Assembly (NCBI GenBank): GCA_934047225.1
Contig: OW204005.1
Span: forward strand, 18,918,396 to 18,982,395
DNA length: 64,000 nt
Reading direction: 5' to 3'
Origin: Ypsolopha sequella
Lineage: Eukaryota; Arthropoda; Insecta; Lepidoptera; Ypsolophidae
In this document: in pieces, positions 13,401-19,600 of the stretch
Numbering within the stretch: the stretch's first letter is position 1
How the letters are laid out: every line of letters begins with the position of its first letter
Made by a program: the position numbers and the translations under genes
Notes under the pieces: generated by a model
Told to the model about the DNA's origin: nothing
The model's database searches: none
The model's input: the letters and a program-made list of their open reading frames with translations, nothing else

Positions 13401-14231
13401 TACTTGCTTTGATTCTACATCCTTAAATAATTAAAATAAGGATTATCAAAATTAATTAATGACATTTCCAGAGGGTTGTCTACACTATTTCTGACACCTG
13501 CTACTCTGACAAGTATTATTTGTATAATATAAATATATTGTCACTACATGAATCCCTGAGGGGGTGTCAGATGTTTTCCAAGGGTAAACTGTGAAAATGA
13601 AAGTCACGGACCATACTTGGTACCCCCACGTTTCACCAACAATGATTACTAGTACTTTTTAGTATTTGTACTCTTGGCTGTGGTGCAGATAAGGAGGCAC
13701 TTATTAAAGTCATCACTCTAACAATCTGACCGTACTTTTATCAATATATAAACTTTCTAGACACAAATATAAAACTATGAAGTACCTGACTTTCTGGATC
13801 CTTTTCTGACAAATCAGAGTCACTGCCTCTCGAATCATAGTCGGACTCCGGCGGCGCCGCATCCTGTAAACATTCAGCTACTTTCAGAAGTTGCATTTTC
13901 ACAATATTATGTTCCGAAACTACGTGGCGAGCTTCGAGAAGCTAAAATTGTAGTCTAAATAGACTGGCCGCTTCTCAGCGAGTGGGACCCAGCCGTGACC
14001 CCGATAGATCGCAAAGAAATGGACATTCCGACACGCAGAGCGCGGGAGAAAGTTCAGCGATGTGATTGAGCGACATTGAGCGGCAAATCGAAAGTTACTA
14101 GACGGTACATTCACTGTAGACTGCTTAGACGGTAAACTCACGTTTCCTGAGTTATTAAGCTCGTTTTCTTGAGATGCATCGGAATATTCTCCTGAGTCGT
14201 CGTGCTCTCGTCTTCTTGCTACGGACGTCAT
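1263..14231 (-). CDS. btz: barentsz (CASC3/MLN51), exon junction complex subunit; 3' exons outside the window
   Basis: Core component of the exon junction complex, which binds eIF4A3 and RNA after splicing and acts in mRNA localisation and nonsense-mediated decay. Six coding exons read right to left: 14231-14142, 13863-13786, 11939-11839, 8372-8222, 6930-6836 and 1400-1263. All junctions are GT-AG and all phases match. The acidic N-terminus is followed by the SELOR region: DDDEDRSNPQYIPKRG, then KWSHDKFNENEQAPKSRDEL, then IYGYDIR, then RGPNKYTRTWEDEEAY. These match the CASC3 blocks around DEDR.NPAYIPRKG, WEHDKF..DEQAPKSR and YGYDIR from memory. The start is placed at the ATG at 14231; the frame is open slightly upstream but has no other ATG there. 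The introns are filled with mobile elements. The C-terminal part must lie left of base 1263. Confidence 0.9.
1526..2473. mobile_element. DNA transposon-like element with inverted ends, carrying an ORF tail fragment
   Basis: The block GTAGAGCCACTGAGTGATGG starts the element and recurs inverted at its end; similarity runs about 30 bp inward. The interior holds a coding remnant at 1617-1838 and then AT-rich sequence. No target-site duplication was clear. It sits in the long btz intron. Confidence 0.5.
1617..1838 (+). pseudogene. C-terminal fragment of a repeat-encoded ORF (VETLGPWG family)
   Basis: The translation begins MPFAVETLGPWGPDAKRLYK and continues through GDPRAG, FGQR and AIQRGNAASLLGT before a stop. 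Two more copies occur in this window on the minus strand (about 12.62-12.80 kb and 48.99-49.20 kb), so it belongs to a dispersed repeat and is not a host gene. From memory, similar tails end reverse-transcriptase-type ORFs, but the parent family is not established here. Confidence 0.5.
2652..3037. mobile_element. hAT-type MITE with GGAGGCGGAGGTTAACG-like internal repeats
   Basis: Ends are CAGGGATGTAACGGAG and its inverse CTCCGTTACATCCCTG, flanked by near-identical 8-bp sites (ACCGACAG and ACTGACAG). An 8-bp duplication with CAGGG ends indicates hAT. GC-rich direct repeats of GGCGGAGG/TTAACGGAGGC lie near both ends around an AT-rich centre. Confidence 0.75.
3071..3489. mobile_element. MITE of the GTGTCGATTYGG family
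   Basis: Inverted ends share GTGTC..ATTCGG.G.A.C and then TTAACTTATTTGACAGGA. The same termini occur at 11.56-11.70 kb and at 34.96-37.05 kb, so this is a dispersed family. No coding potential was seen. Confidence 0.55.
3517..4316. mobile_element. inverted-repeat-bounded element
   Basis: GATGTAAACAAAACGGCTCA at the left end returns inverted at the right end, with about 35 bp of similarity. The interior is anonymous and has short open frames on both strands without recognisable motifs. Confidence 0.4.
4600..4797 (+). mobile_element. LINE or SINE 3' end with (TTCT)n tail
   Basis: About 200 bp ending in ACAAATAAG then TTATTTCTTTCTTTCTTTC, the microsatellite-type 3' tail of a truncated retroelement. 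No ORF remains. Confidence 0.4.
4990..5560 (-). repeat. dispersed repeat with AGGGTTCCGTA-type core
   Basis: Contains AGGGTTCCGTA and, on the other strand, a block around CGCGAGAGGGGTGGATTCAGG. Related copies are at 61235-61505 and 62095-62370, with a shorter one near 47.06-47.16 kb. The AGGGTTCCGTA motif recurs in lepidopteran repeats from memory. No protein is encoded. Confidence 0.4.
5862..6119. mobile_element. TA-flanked foldback MITE (CAAGGTG family)
   Basis: Arms of about 75 bp, starting CAACGTGTAACAGAAAGGTG and ending with its inverse CACCTTTCTGTTACACCTTG, flanked by TA on both sides as in Tc1/mariner-type insertions. Can fold into one long hairpin. Confidence 0.6.
6230..6390. repeat. 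foldback sequence
   Basis: TTTAAATCGTGTT.C...CGTGACATTTTT is followed about 50 bp later by its inverse, with ATTGAAATRT repeated outside it. Probably a small MITE; the ends are not defined. Confidence 0.4.
6836..6930 (-). CDS. btz: btz coding exon 5
   Basis: Thirty-one codons plus two bases, starting APKSRDELVAIYGYDIRNED, which directly continues the previous exon as in CASC3 (..EQAPKSR..). Acceptor TTGTTTCAG, donor GG/GTATGC. The acceptor side abuts a degraded LINE. Confidence 0.9.
7014..7870 (+). pseudogene. C-terminal remnant of an R1-like LINE ORF2 plus 3' UTR
   Basis: The translation ends with a Cys/His cluster, CEVCECGAGSEDRNHVLWHC, followed by PLYEDERRDML and a basic tail, then a stop at about 7331. 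A C-x2-C...H..W.C arrangement after the RT domain is typical of R1-type and related non-LTR elements. Everything upstream, including the RT, is missing. An AT-rich 3' region follows. It lies in a btz intron on the opposite strand. Confidence 0.55.
7892..8149 (-). CDS. hypothetical 85-aa ORF of unknown origin
   Basis: ATG-initiated frame with protein-like composition: a basic start (GGRRRTHVKF), then an acidic middle, LELEFDMSIETSNWSSLL, and FAEYCIDVMKAVAQT near the end. It lies in the btz intron on the same strand. An in-frame stop lies just upstream, and I found no splice junction that would join it to btz exon 4 in frame. It could be a TE fragment or an alternative exon; no family was recognised. 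Confidence 0.2.
   Translation of the reverse strand: MLGGRRRTHVKFQSQVDVDENQNYAVDPLNECPMFGSRRLQLELEFDMSIETSNWSSLLEGKSSGPKFAEYCIDVMKAVAQTNKT
8222..8372 (-). CDS. btz: btz coding exon 4
   Basis: One base plus fifty codons. A Thr/Ser/Glu-rich linker leads to RRRPPRKSEIIDKWSHDKF and NENEQ, the central eIF4A3-contacting stretch of Barentsz. Acceptor TTTCCAG, donor CAG/GTGAGG. Confidence 0.9.
8541..9080. repeat. 540-bp near-perfect palindrome (foldback element)
   Basis: Two arms of about 260 bp, centred near 8812 with a loop of about 16 bases, match almost base for base; for example TTCGGGCCATTCGGGCCCGG and CACGCGGTGAATGC each recur inverted. A transcript would form a very long double-stranded hairpin. 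It lies in the btz intron between exons 3 and 4, next to exon 4. Most likely a recently inserted foldback transposon. Confidence 0.8.
9221..9582. mobile_element. TA-flanked MITE, CAAGGGG...CACTTTG ends
   Basis: Inverted arms: the left contains GCCCGAACCTATACCGGAGA, the right GTCTCCGGTATGGGTTCGGG. A second internal pair surrounds AACAAGGTTCA. TA lies at each end. Related in end sequence to the copies at 27.99, 48.00, 57.59 and 61.53 kb. Confidence 0.6.
9672..9960. repeat. repeat with CGTGCGTAAAATGACC and CTCG-rich segments
   Basis: TAGCACA..GTGCGTAAA with a partial inverse GTGCTATAAAAAA, then CTCGTGCGAG and CTCGCCTTCGGCTCGTGCCG. Highly repetitive in appearance, no ORF. Family not identified. 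Confidence 0.3.
9968..10210. mobile_element. MITE related to the CAAGGTG family (degraded ends)
   Basis: AAATTCATACTGGAGACTTT on the left, TAAGTCTCTAGTACAC on the right, and an internal GACCAAGGTTCAATG/CATTGAACCTTGGTC pair show a foldback of the same design as the 9.22 kb element. Confidence 0.45.
10211..10989. other. anonymous AT-rich btz intron sequence
   Basis: Contains a (TAAA/TAAT)n low-complexity stretch at about 10381-10435. Otherwise no gene, inverted repeat or family was recognised. Confidence 0.4.
10990..11275 (+). repeat. dispersed repeat, near-identical to 63185-63482
   Basis: Starts GTAATTTATTTATTGCTCTT and ends GGGCCTTTACGAGCACTTGC. The copy near the right end of the window matches closely in the same orientation, with a small insertion. 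No coding capacity; probably part of a larger mobile element. Confidence 0.55.
11556..11703. mobile_element. 148-bp foldback MITE (GTGTCGATTYGG family)
   Basis: ACTTATTTGACAGGACTAAC on the left and its inverse GTCCTGTTAAATAAGT on the right, ending ACCAAATCGACAC. It is a compact copy of the family also found at 3071-3489 and, interrupted, at 34961-37045. Confidence 0.6.
11839..11939 (-). CDS. btz: btz coding exon 3 (start of SELOR domain)
   Basis: Thirty-three codons plus two bases. Contains VDDDEDRSNPQYIPKRGTFY followed by EHDDRTAA, equivalent to the DDEDR.NPAYIPRKGLFFEHD block of CASC3. Acceptor ATTACAG, donor AG/GTAAAT. Confidence 0.88.
11990..12414. mobile_element. element with 16-bp inverted ends AGGCGCTCTTATCCCA
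   Basis: Exact inverted termini about 425 bp apart. A 102-codon open frame inside has no recognisable motif and is probably incidental. The left end is about 50 bp from btz exon 3. Confidence 0.5.
12600..12800 (-). pseudogene. decayed VETLGPWG-family ORF fragment
   Basis: On the minus strand the sequence reads RQLFKQIALHLVDASGDPRAG and then loses frame. It is closely similar to 48987-49202 and to 1617-1838, and the shared flanks (ATATATTTA.ACTAAAT) show the same repeat. Confidence 0.5.
12801..13785. other. anonymous btz intron sequence
   Basis: AT-rich intron between btz exons 2 and 3. Contains a run of TTTTAGTGCATATTT-type direct repeats near 13.27-13.34 kb. No gene or mobile-element ends were recognised. 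Confidence 0.4.
13786..13863 (-). CDS. btz: btz coding exon 2
   Basis: Twenty-six codons (DAAPPESDYDSRGSD...DPESQ) between a TTTACAG acceptor and the donor CAG/GTACTT, phase 0 on both sides. Acidic low-complexity region of the EJC subunit N-terminus. Confidence 0.8.
14142..14231 (-). CDS. btz: btz coding exon 1
   Basis: Thirty codons starting MTSVARRREHDDSGEYSD and rich in Ser, Asp and Glu. It ends in phase 0 at AAC followed by the donor GTGAGT. Confidence 0.75.
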
Positions 14232-14450
14232 TGTTGACTCCTCGTGGCTCACTTGTAAGACTTCCAGGTTGTCGGTTTGATTAAAATTTAAATTGCTGAA
14301 AAGCGATCGCGATTTCGTACTTGATTTCAGTGGCTAATAAGAAATTCTTTCGGTGTACATAACCACGGAAAACCAACGAACGTCAAATAAACAGAAAGCG
14401 GCCATATAGATGCGTTTCATTTCACGCAGCATTCATTTCATAAAATTGGT
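14232..14450 (-). promoter_or_regulatory. btz: btz 5' UTR and probable promoter region
   Basis: About 220 bp upstream of the btz start codon, relatively GC-balanced and free of recognisable repeats, so it probably holds the 5' UTR and core promoter. No TATA box or defined initiator was identified; the assignment rests on position only. Confidence 0.35.
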
Positions 14451-15879
14451 ATTGGTAAATATACAAGGATAGCACAGTCATGTCATGCAACATCATATAG
14501 TCAAAAATTTCAACTTATTCTTTCAATTTTATGACGACCCTTAGCCCTTTACCGCATACTGTGACTTGGAACACTCACATTTTTGCGTAAAATAAAACTA
14601 CCAACGCCATCTCTGAAATTTATTTGGATTTAATTATACAAACTAATTGCAAGTGGCGCCTCTACAGAAGGCTTTAAGAACCAGAATCGGTCGGTAAACA
14701 GAGTGGTGCCAGATTAGGCGAATTATCGCCATTTAGGCTACCTTAGGGGGTCAAATGGCGACCAAAAAATTAGATCGGCTACCAGTAGCCATTAAGGCTA
14801 CCTAGGAAAAAATGGCTATTTCAGGATTAATATTTATTGAATAATTCCATAAAATGCTTGTAACAAAACGTAATGTACGTCCACAGTTCTTTCACGCTGC
14901 TTGCGTGCCATCTATCTATCTATCTTCTATATAAATAAAAATGAATTGCTGTTCGTTAGTCTCGCTAAAACTCGAGAACGGCTGAACCGATTTGGCTAAG
15001 TTTAGTCTTGAAATATTCGTGGAAGTCCAGGGAAGGTTTAAGCGATGAGAAAATGTGGAAAATTGCGAGGAAAATACTAAAAACGACAATTTTATTTTCC
15101 CATACAAACTGTTCTTACCTGTCAAACATTTGATGTTCGCCCCGTCGCGTCGGTTCGGTATTTTAGGAATAAAAACATGTAGATCTAGATTAAATAAGGG
15201 TTTGGAATCGACAACATAATATCCATAATAGTCTGATTATCGCGTATTTAGATTTAAAACATGTAAAATACTGACATTATAATGACACTTGATTGTTGTG
15301 TTGGGTGCGTTCAGAAATATACTTTGAAACAGTAAAGTTCGCTATACGATCTAAAATTGGGTACTTCCCTAAAAATCAAATCAGCGACTCTTTATCAAAT
15401 GTCAAAACGCCCCGATACTATGAAATTTGTATGAGGTTTTACCGGTTTTACCTCAGAATAAGGAATACAAATAGAAGCCTGGCTAAAATAAGAACTGGGC
15501 ATTAGCCATTGTACTCATCTAACGTAAATTACTCCTGTGTACGAGTGAATGAAACACCGGACCGCACTTACTTTATATTTTTTCCTGGTGTGTCACTAGA
15601 TTGAACCAAGCAAATGTCAGTTGGATGTAATTTGAATGTATTTTAAAAATTATAATACCATCAAATTAAATACGTCTCATCATTGTATCGTTTTGTTGTA
15701 ATATCGTTCGTTGCGTGCATCACATCTTAATTTGGTGGCATCGAAATGTCTATTGCATTTTGCGAAAGTTTACAGCTTCACCGAGAGAAATTAAATATTT
15801 TGGTGCTCTTCCTCTCAAAATTCGTGAAAGTGTGATTTATTATTGTTTGTGTTGATTGTTTTTTCAACATTGTAATAAA

Positions 15880-16670
15880 ATGTCTTGTGCGATTGAAGGC
15901 TGTAAATCGCATACAGGAAAAAAAGAAAACAACAATGAAGCAATATCATTTCACCAGTGAGTTCTGATAGTTTTTATGTTAATAAGTTGCAGGATCATAC
16001 CTAAAACTCAGTAACAATAATAGTAGTTCTTGTACATCATACTCGTGTTCAATTCTACACCGATATTTGCCTGTTTTATATAGATTTTCTGCCGACTATT
16101 AGAGGTTATGTTTTTTTGCATAGTGATGTACTGAAGTCCGAGTGGCAAACTATCGAACATTGGTTCCTGCGGCAGCCGTGCATAAAGGATAATACCGCAG
16201 ATTAATTGCAGTGCGAGTTAAAAGAAAAATAATGCCGAATAAATATCGCTATATTTTTTGTTACAGATTTCCAAAAAGGGAAGAATTAAAAAGTGAATGG
16301 CTTAGACGAATAATTAGACCAAATTGGGCAATTAAAAAAGCAGTCATATTTGTTCGAAACACTATGCCGGATTCTTTTGGACCAAACGAAAATTTAAAAT
16401 GGAGACGGTTAAAAGCAGATGCTTTACCGACGTTGTATTTACCAGATACAGACACATTGGTAACCTTTAAATAATTATGTATAATTGCATTATCAATCTT
16501 GTTTGTAGGTACGTGTTTGTACTATACTATAGTATATTAACTCGATAATTTTTCAATTTTAGGCAACAGAACCAGTACCTATGGATGTCTGTGGTGTAGA
16601 AAAGTGCATACTTCTATGTTCGCAAATCGTTCTGAAAGGCCTGTTCAGAACTTGTACGTTACTTCCATGA
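15880..16670 (+). CDS. truncated THAP-domain protein of the P-like element
   Basis: Three exons splice in frame: 15880-15956, 16267-16459 and 16563-16670, giving 125 aa. Exon 1 has the THAP start MSCAIEGCKSH and ends SFH; exon 2 continues QFPKREELKSEWLRRI, then NW, PDSF and LKADALPTLYLP (the AVPTIF-like end of THAP). The second zinc pair of the C2CH finger is not seen: the usual C-S-K-H stretch reads F-V-R-N. After THAP only about 35 residues remain before a stop, so no catalytic part is encoded. THAP domains bind DNA, and short P-element proteins can act as repressors. Zinc binding here is doubtful. Confidence 0.5.
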
Positions 16671-17042
16671 TCGACTTCACGAAAAAATTCCGCAGATCAA
16701 GACATTTTCGTACTTAGTGCGACTTAAAAAGTATCCACTTAAATAGTTTACGGTTGTATCTCTGATACAAGCTACAGCATTTTTTGTACCAGAAACAAGC
16801 ACAATTGTGGACTTAACTTATGTACCTGCCTACGATATAGTAATTTGTACTTAATAAAAAATTATGCTAAACGAAAGATATCCTTTTATTAATTCCTTAT
16901 TTACACAATATAACATGTGTCCCACTGGGGTAGACAGAGACCACTTTGCTATTAATTCTCTTGGCCTCCTTCTAAAGCAAGAGGATGTCACCAAAAAGGT
17001 CGGTGCCTCCTGCATTCTCTTTTTTTTCACACTGATACGATA

Positions 17043-18349
17043 CGAGGGGCATGCCAAAAGAAGTTAGATACTCTTTACTCCTTTGGTTGACACTGGCAAG
17101 TTATACATCACCTTATAGGCTGGTTGTTTGTTGATATATCTGAAAATAGAACGCACATCATTTCTTTTTTTTTTATTATGATGAGCATCATTTTTCCGAG
17201 AATCTGGCGGGAATTTGCTTGCAGCAATGGAACTCAGTCGAAGTGATTGTCGCGCTATGATTTATTATGACTATAAAAAAGTTTTAAGCCTCAAGAATGT
17301 TTTGAACTTTTGGCTACTACTTTTGGTGAGTCTGGTTGCTCACGAACAACAGTATTTAATTGGTTTGCTGAATTTAAAAGAGGACGGAGATGTCTCAAAG
17401 ATGAAGCGAAGACAGGTTGGCTGTTAACCGCGGTCACAGAAGAAAACGTTCGTGCAGTCGAAAAACTTATTCGCGAAAACCAACGAATTATGTAAGTAAA
17501 GCTGGAGCGAGAACAGGGAATTGGATCAGCAGCAATGCAAACCATAATTCACGACCACCTTTCTCTCCGTAAATGTTGTTTGAGATGGGTGCCGCACAAA
17601 CTTACCGATGAGCAGAAAGACCGTCGGTTGGATTGGTGCCTATTCATGATAGATAAATTCGACGGTGGCGAGAAAAAAAATGTGTATGATATACTGACTG
17701 GTGATGAAACATGGCTTTATAACTATGATCCCGAAACAAAGTGACATTCGACTGTATGGTGCTTTGAAGATGAGCCAACTCCAACGAAATGTCGCCGTGC
17801 ACGAAGCACACAGAAACAAATGGTCGACTCGTTTTTCAGCAAAACGGATCATATTGCTACTGTAGTGCTAGACAATCAAAGAACGATGAACTCCGAATGG
17901 TATGTGACAGTTTGTGCTCCAACAGTAATATCAGCTTGGTGTGACAAGCGACCGAAGTCAGGAATCCGACGCCTTCTCAAGCACCACGACAATGCGGCGT
18001 CGCACACGTCTGCCAAAACACTTGACTTTTTCAACTCAAAAAATGCGTCAATCCTCCCTCACTCACCATATTCCCCTGACCTAGCACCTTGTGATTTTAC
18101 CTGTTTCCAAAAATCAAAGAAAAACTAAAGGGGAAGAAGTTTGAAAGCAAAGAAGATGCACTGGCTGCCTATATTTTAGAGATTTCTGAGGTGTCTAAAG
18201 AAGAGTGGTCATTGGTATTTTCCAATTAGTTCAGACGTATGGAAAAGTGTAAACGTGCTCAGGGTGAATACTTCGAAAAGATCGATACTTGTAATAAAGA
18301 ATAAATTTTATAATTTTTGAGTATCTAATTTCTTTTGGCATGCCCCTCG
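17043..18349. mobile_element. mariner transposon, 1307 bp
   Basis: Inverted ends CGAGGGGCATGCCAAAAGAA extend to about 31 bp, with TA at the left junction and TG at the right (probably a mutated TA). Length and ends are standard for mariner. It is inserted in the P-like element, so it arrived later. Confidence 0.85.
17215..18230 (+). pseudogene. mariner transposase, disrupted
   Basis: Recognisable blocks in order: GCSRTTVFNWFAEFKRG (helix-turn-helix), VPHKLTDEQKDRRLDWC (the WVPH.L signature), TGDETWLYNYDPETK (first catalytic Asp), HHDNAASHTS (second Asp) and PYSPDLAPCDF (third Asp), the D,D34D arrangement. Frameshifts separate the blocks and a stop follows PETK where a Trp is expected, so the protein is dead. 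Confidence 0.85.
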
Positions 18350-18678
18350 TGTAATGTGTGGTAAGCAGATTGGTCTTGGTTCATTTTGATTTGGTTTATT
18401 TATCGTAGTCAAAAATCGACATCGTTACATCACTAGCAAAGCAACGAACTAGTGACAACCTACCTAATTAAGAAAAAACTAATACATATCCATCTCTCTC
18501 TAACGCACTAGAATGTCGTAAGAAAATCAAGGATAGGTGTCTTTCTCCGCGTATTATTTTAGCCAGGCTTCTATTTGTATTCCTTATTCTGAGGGTTTTA
18601 CATTATACACCGACATCTATGGTACGCGGGTGACAGCTTACGTATAGCTCCCGTATTTTTATGGTTTAAAAATTGAAT

Positions 18679-19527
18679 ATGTCATCGAGTGAGTTTAAGG
18701 AGTTTAGTGCATACTTCACTAAAGTGGTTTCAACGTTGGAGCAAAAAATATCGTCACTAGAAGATGTGATTAAGCTACAATCCGAAAAAATTGACCAGGT
18801 GCTGGAATCGAGCAAGGTATGTCAGTGCGCTAAATGTTTGAAAATATCAAACATTTGTGAGGTACATGCTAATCTCAGCACTGAGCAGTCTGAGAAGACA
18901 GCGTTGCCGATGGCGCCAGTGGTGCCACCTGGAGGGAAGCAACAGCTACGCTTCAACGTGGACCCCGCTAACATCACTGTGCGCAGGAGACCAGCTGCGA
19001 AACGTGTACACGCTATCGCAGCCGCTGATAGTGCCGACGGCAACGTTTCACGCAAGCCTGCCGAGCAGTCGACTTCGCCGAGTCCCCAACAGATGGCGGC
19101 AGTGGTCCATGCCAGAGACGATCTCAAGCTAACTAATGACTCATCTACCACGACAGGCAACCCTGTCACTATTGATTTAGACGATGTCGGTGGTTGGACC
19201 AAAGTTGAAAAACGCCGTAAGTTTACTTCAAATGAAAAACCTATTAATGGAGCAGGTCTGGAGGATGATGTGCTGAAAACTGTAGATATCCTGAAGTATA
19301 TTCATGTATGGGGTTTAAAGACGAATATAACCGTCGAGCAAGTTATAGATTTCCTTAAGAGAAAAAAAGAGTACGAAGGATATGAGGTGTACAAACTAAA
19401 CATACGAAGCACTAAATATGCTTCGTTTAAAGTAGGAGTCCCCGAAGACAGCTTTGATTTTTTTACGGATGCGGCTTCCTGGCCACCCCGTATAAGACTG
19501 AGCGTATGGCAGAATTTTCGTAAATAA
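18679..19527 (+). CDS. LINE ORF1 protein (nucleic-acid chaperone type)
   Basis: Starts MSSSEFKEFSAYFTK, followed by a predicted coiled coil (about residues 10-45: LEQKISSLEDVIKLQSEKID) and a Cys-rich turn CQCAKCLKISNIC. A Pro/Ser/Ala-rich linker follows. The C-terminal third has the RRM-like signature seen in insect LINE ORF1s: IHVWGLKTNITVEQVIDFL, then YASFKVGV and WPPRIRLSVW. ORF1 proteins coat the element RNA. It is unbroken and ends 73 bp before the first ATG of ORF2. Confidence 0.7.
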   Translation: MSSSEFKEFSAYFTKVVSTLEQKISSLEDVIKLQSEKIDQVLESSKVCQCAKCLKISNICEVHANLSTEQSEKTALPMAPVVPPGGKQQLRFNVDPANITVRRRPAAKRVHAIAAADSADGNVSRKPAEQSTSPSPQQMAAVVHARDDLKLTNDSSTTTGNPVTIDLDDVGGWTKVEKRRKFTSNEKPINGAGLEDDVLKTVDILKYIHVWGLKTNITVEQVIDFLKRKKEYEGYEVYKLNIRSTKYASFKVGVPEDSFDFFTDAASWPPRIRLSVWQNFRK

Positions 19528-19600
19528 GAGTCCAGATAGTATCTCGGCTATCTGTAGCACTGCCACGGTAATAAGTTTTTTATACCAGAATGTTGGAGGC

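Larger units (their letters stand above)
15452..18593. mobile_element. P-superfamily-like THAP transposon, interrupted by a mariner
   Basis: Perfect 40-bp terminal inverted repeats starting CTCAGAATAAGGAATACAAA are flanked by identical 8-bp duplications, GGTTTTAC. A THAP-domain reading frame at 15880-16670 together with 8-bp target duplications fits the P-element superfamily. Removing the nested mariner leaves about 1.8 kb, too short for a full transposase, so this copy is internally deleted. hAT also makes 8-bp duplications, but its transposases do not usually begin with THAP. Confidence 0.7.

Noticed and set aside
14232..14252. btz start upstream of 14231
   Set aside because: The frame extends seven codons further, but the first codon is GTG, not ATG; the first real ATG is at 14231.
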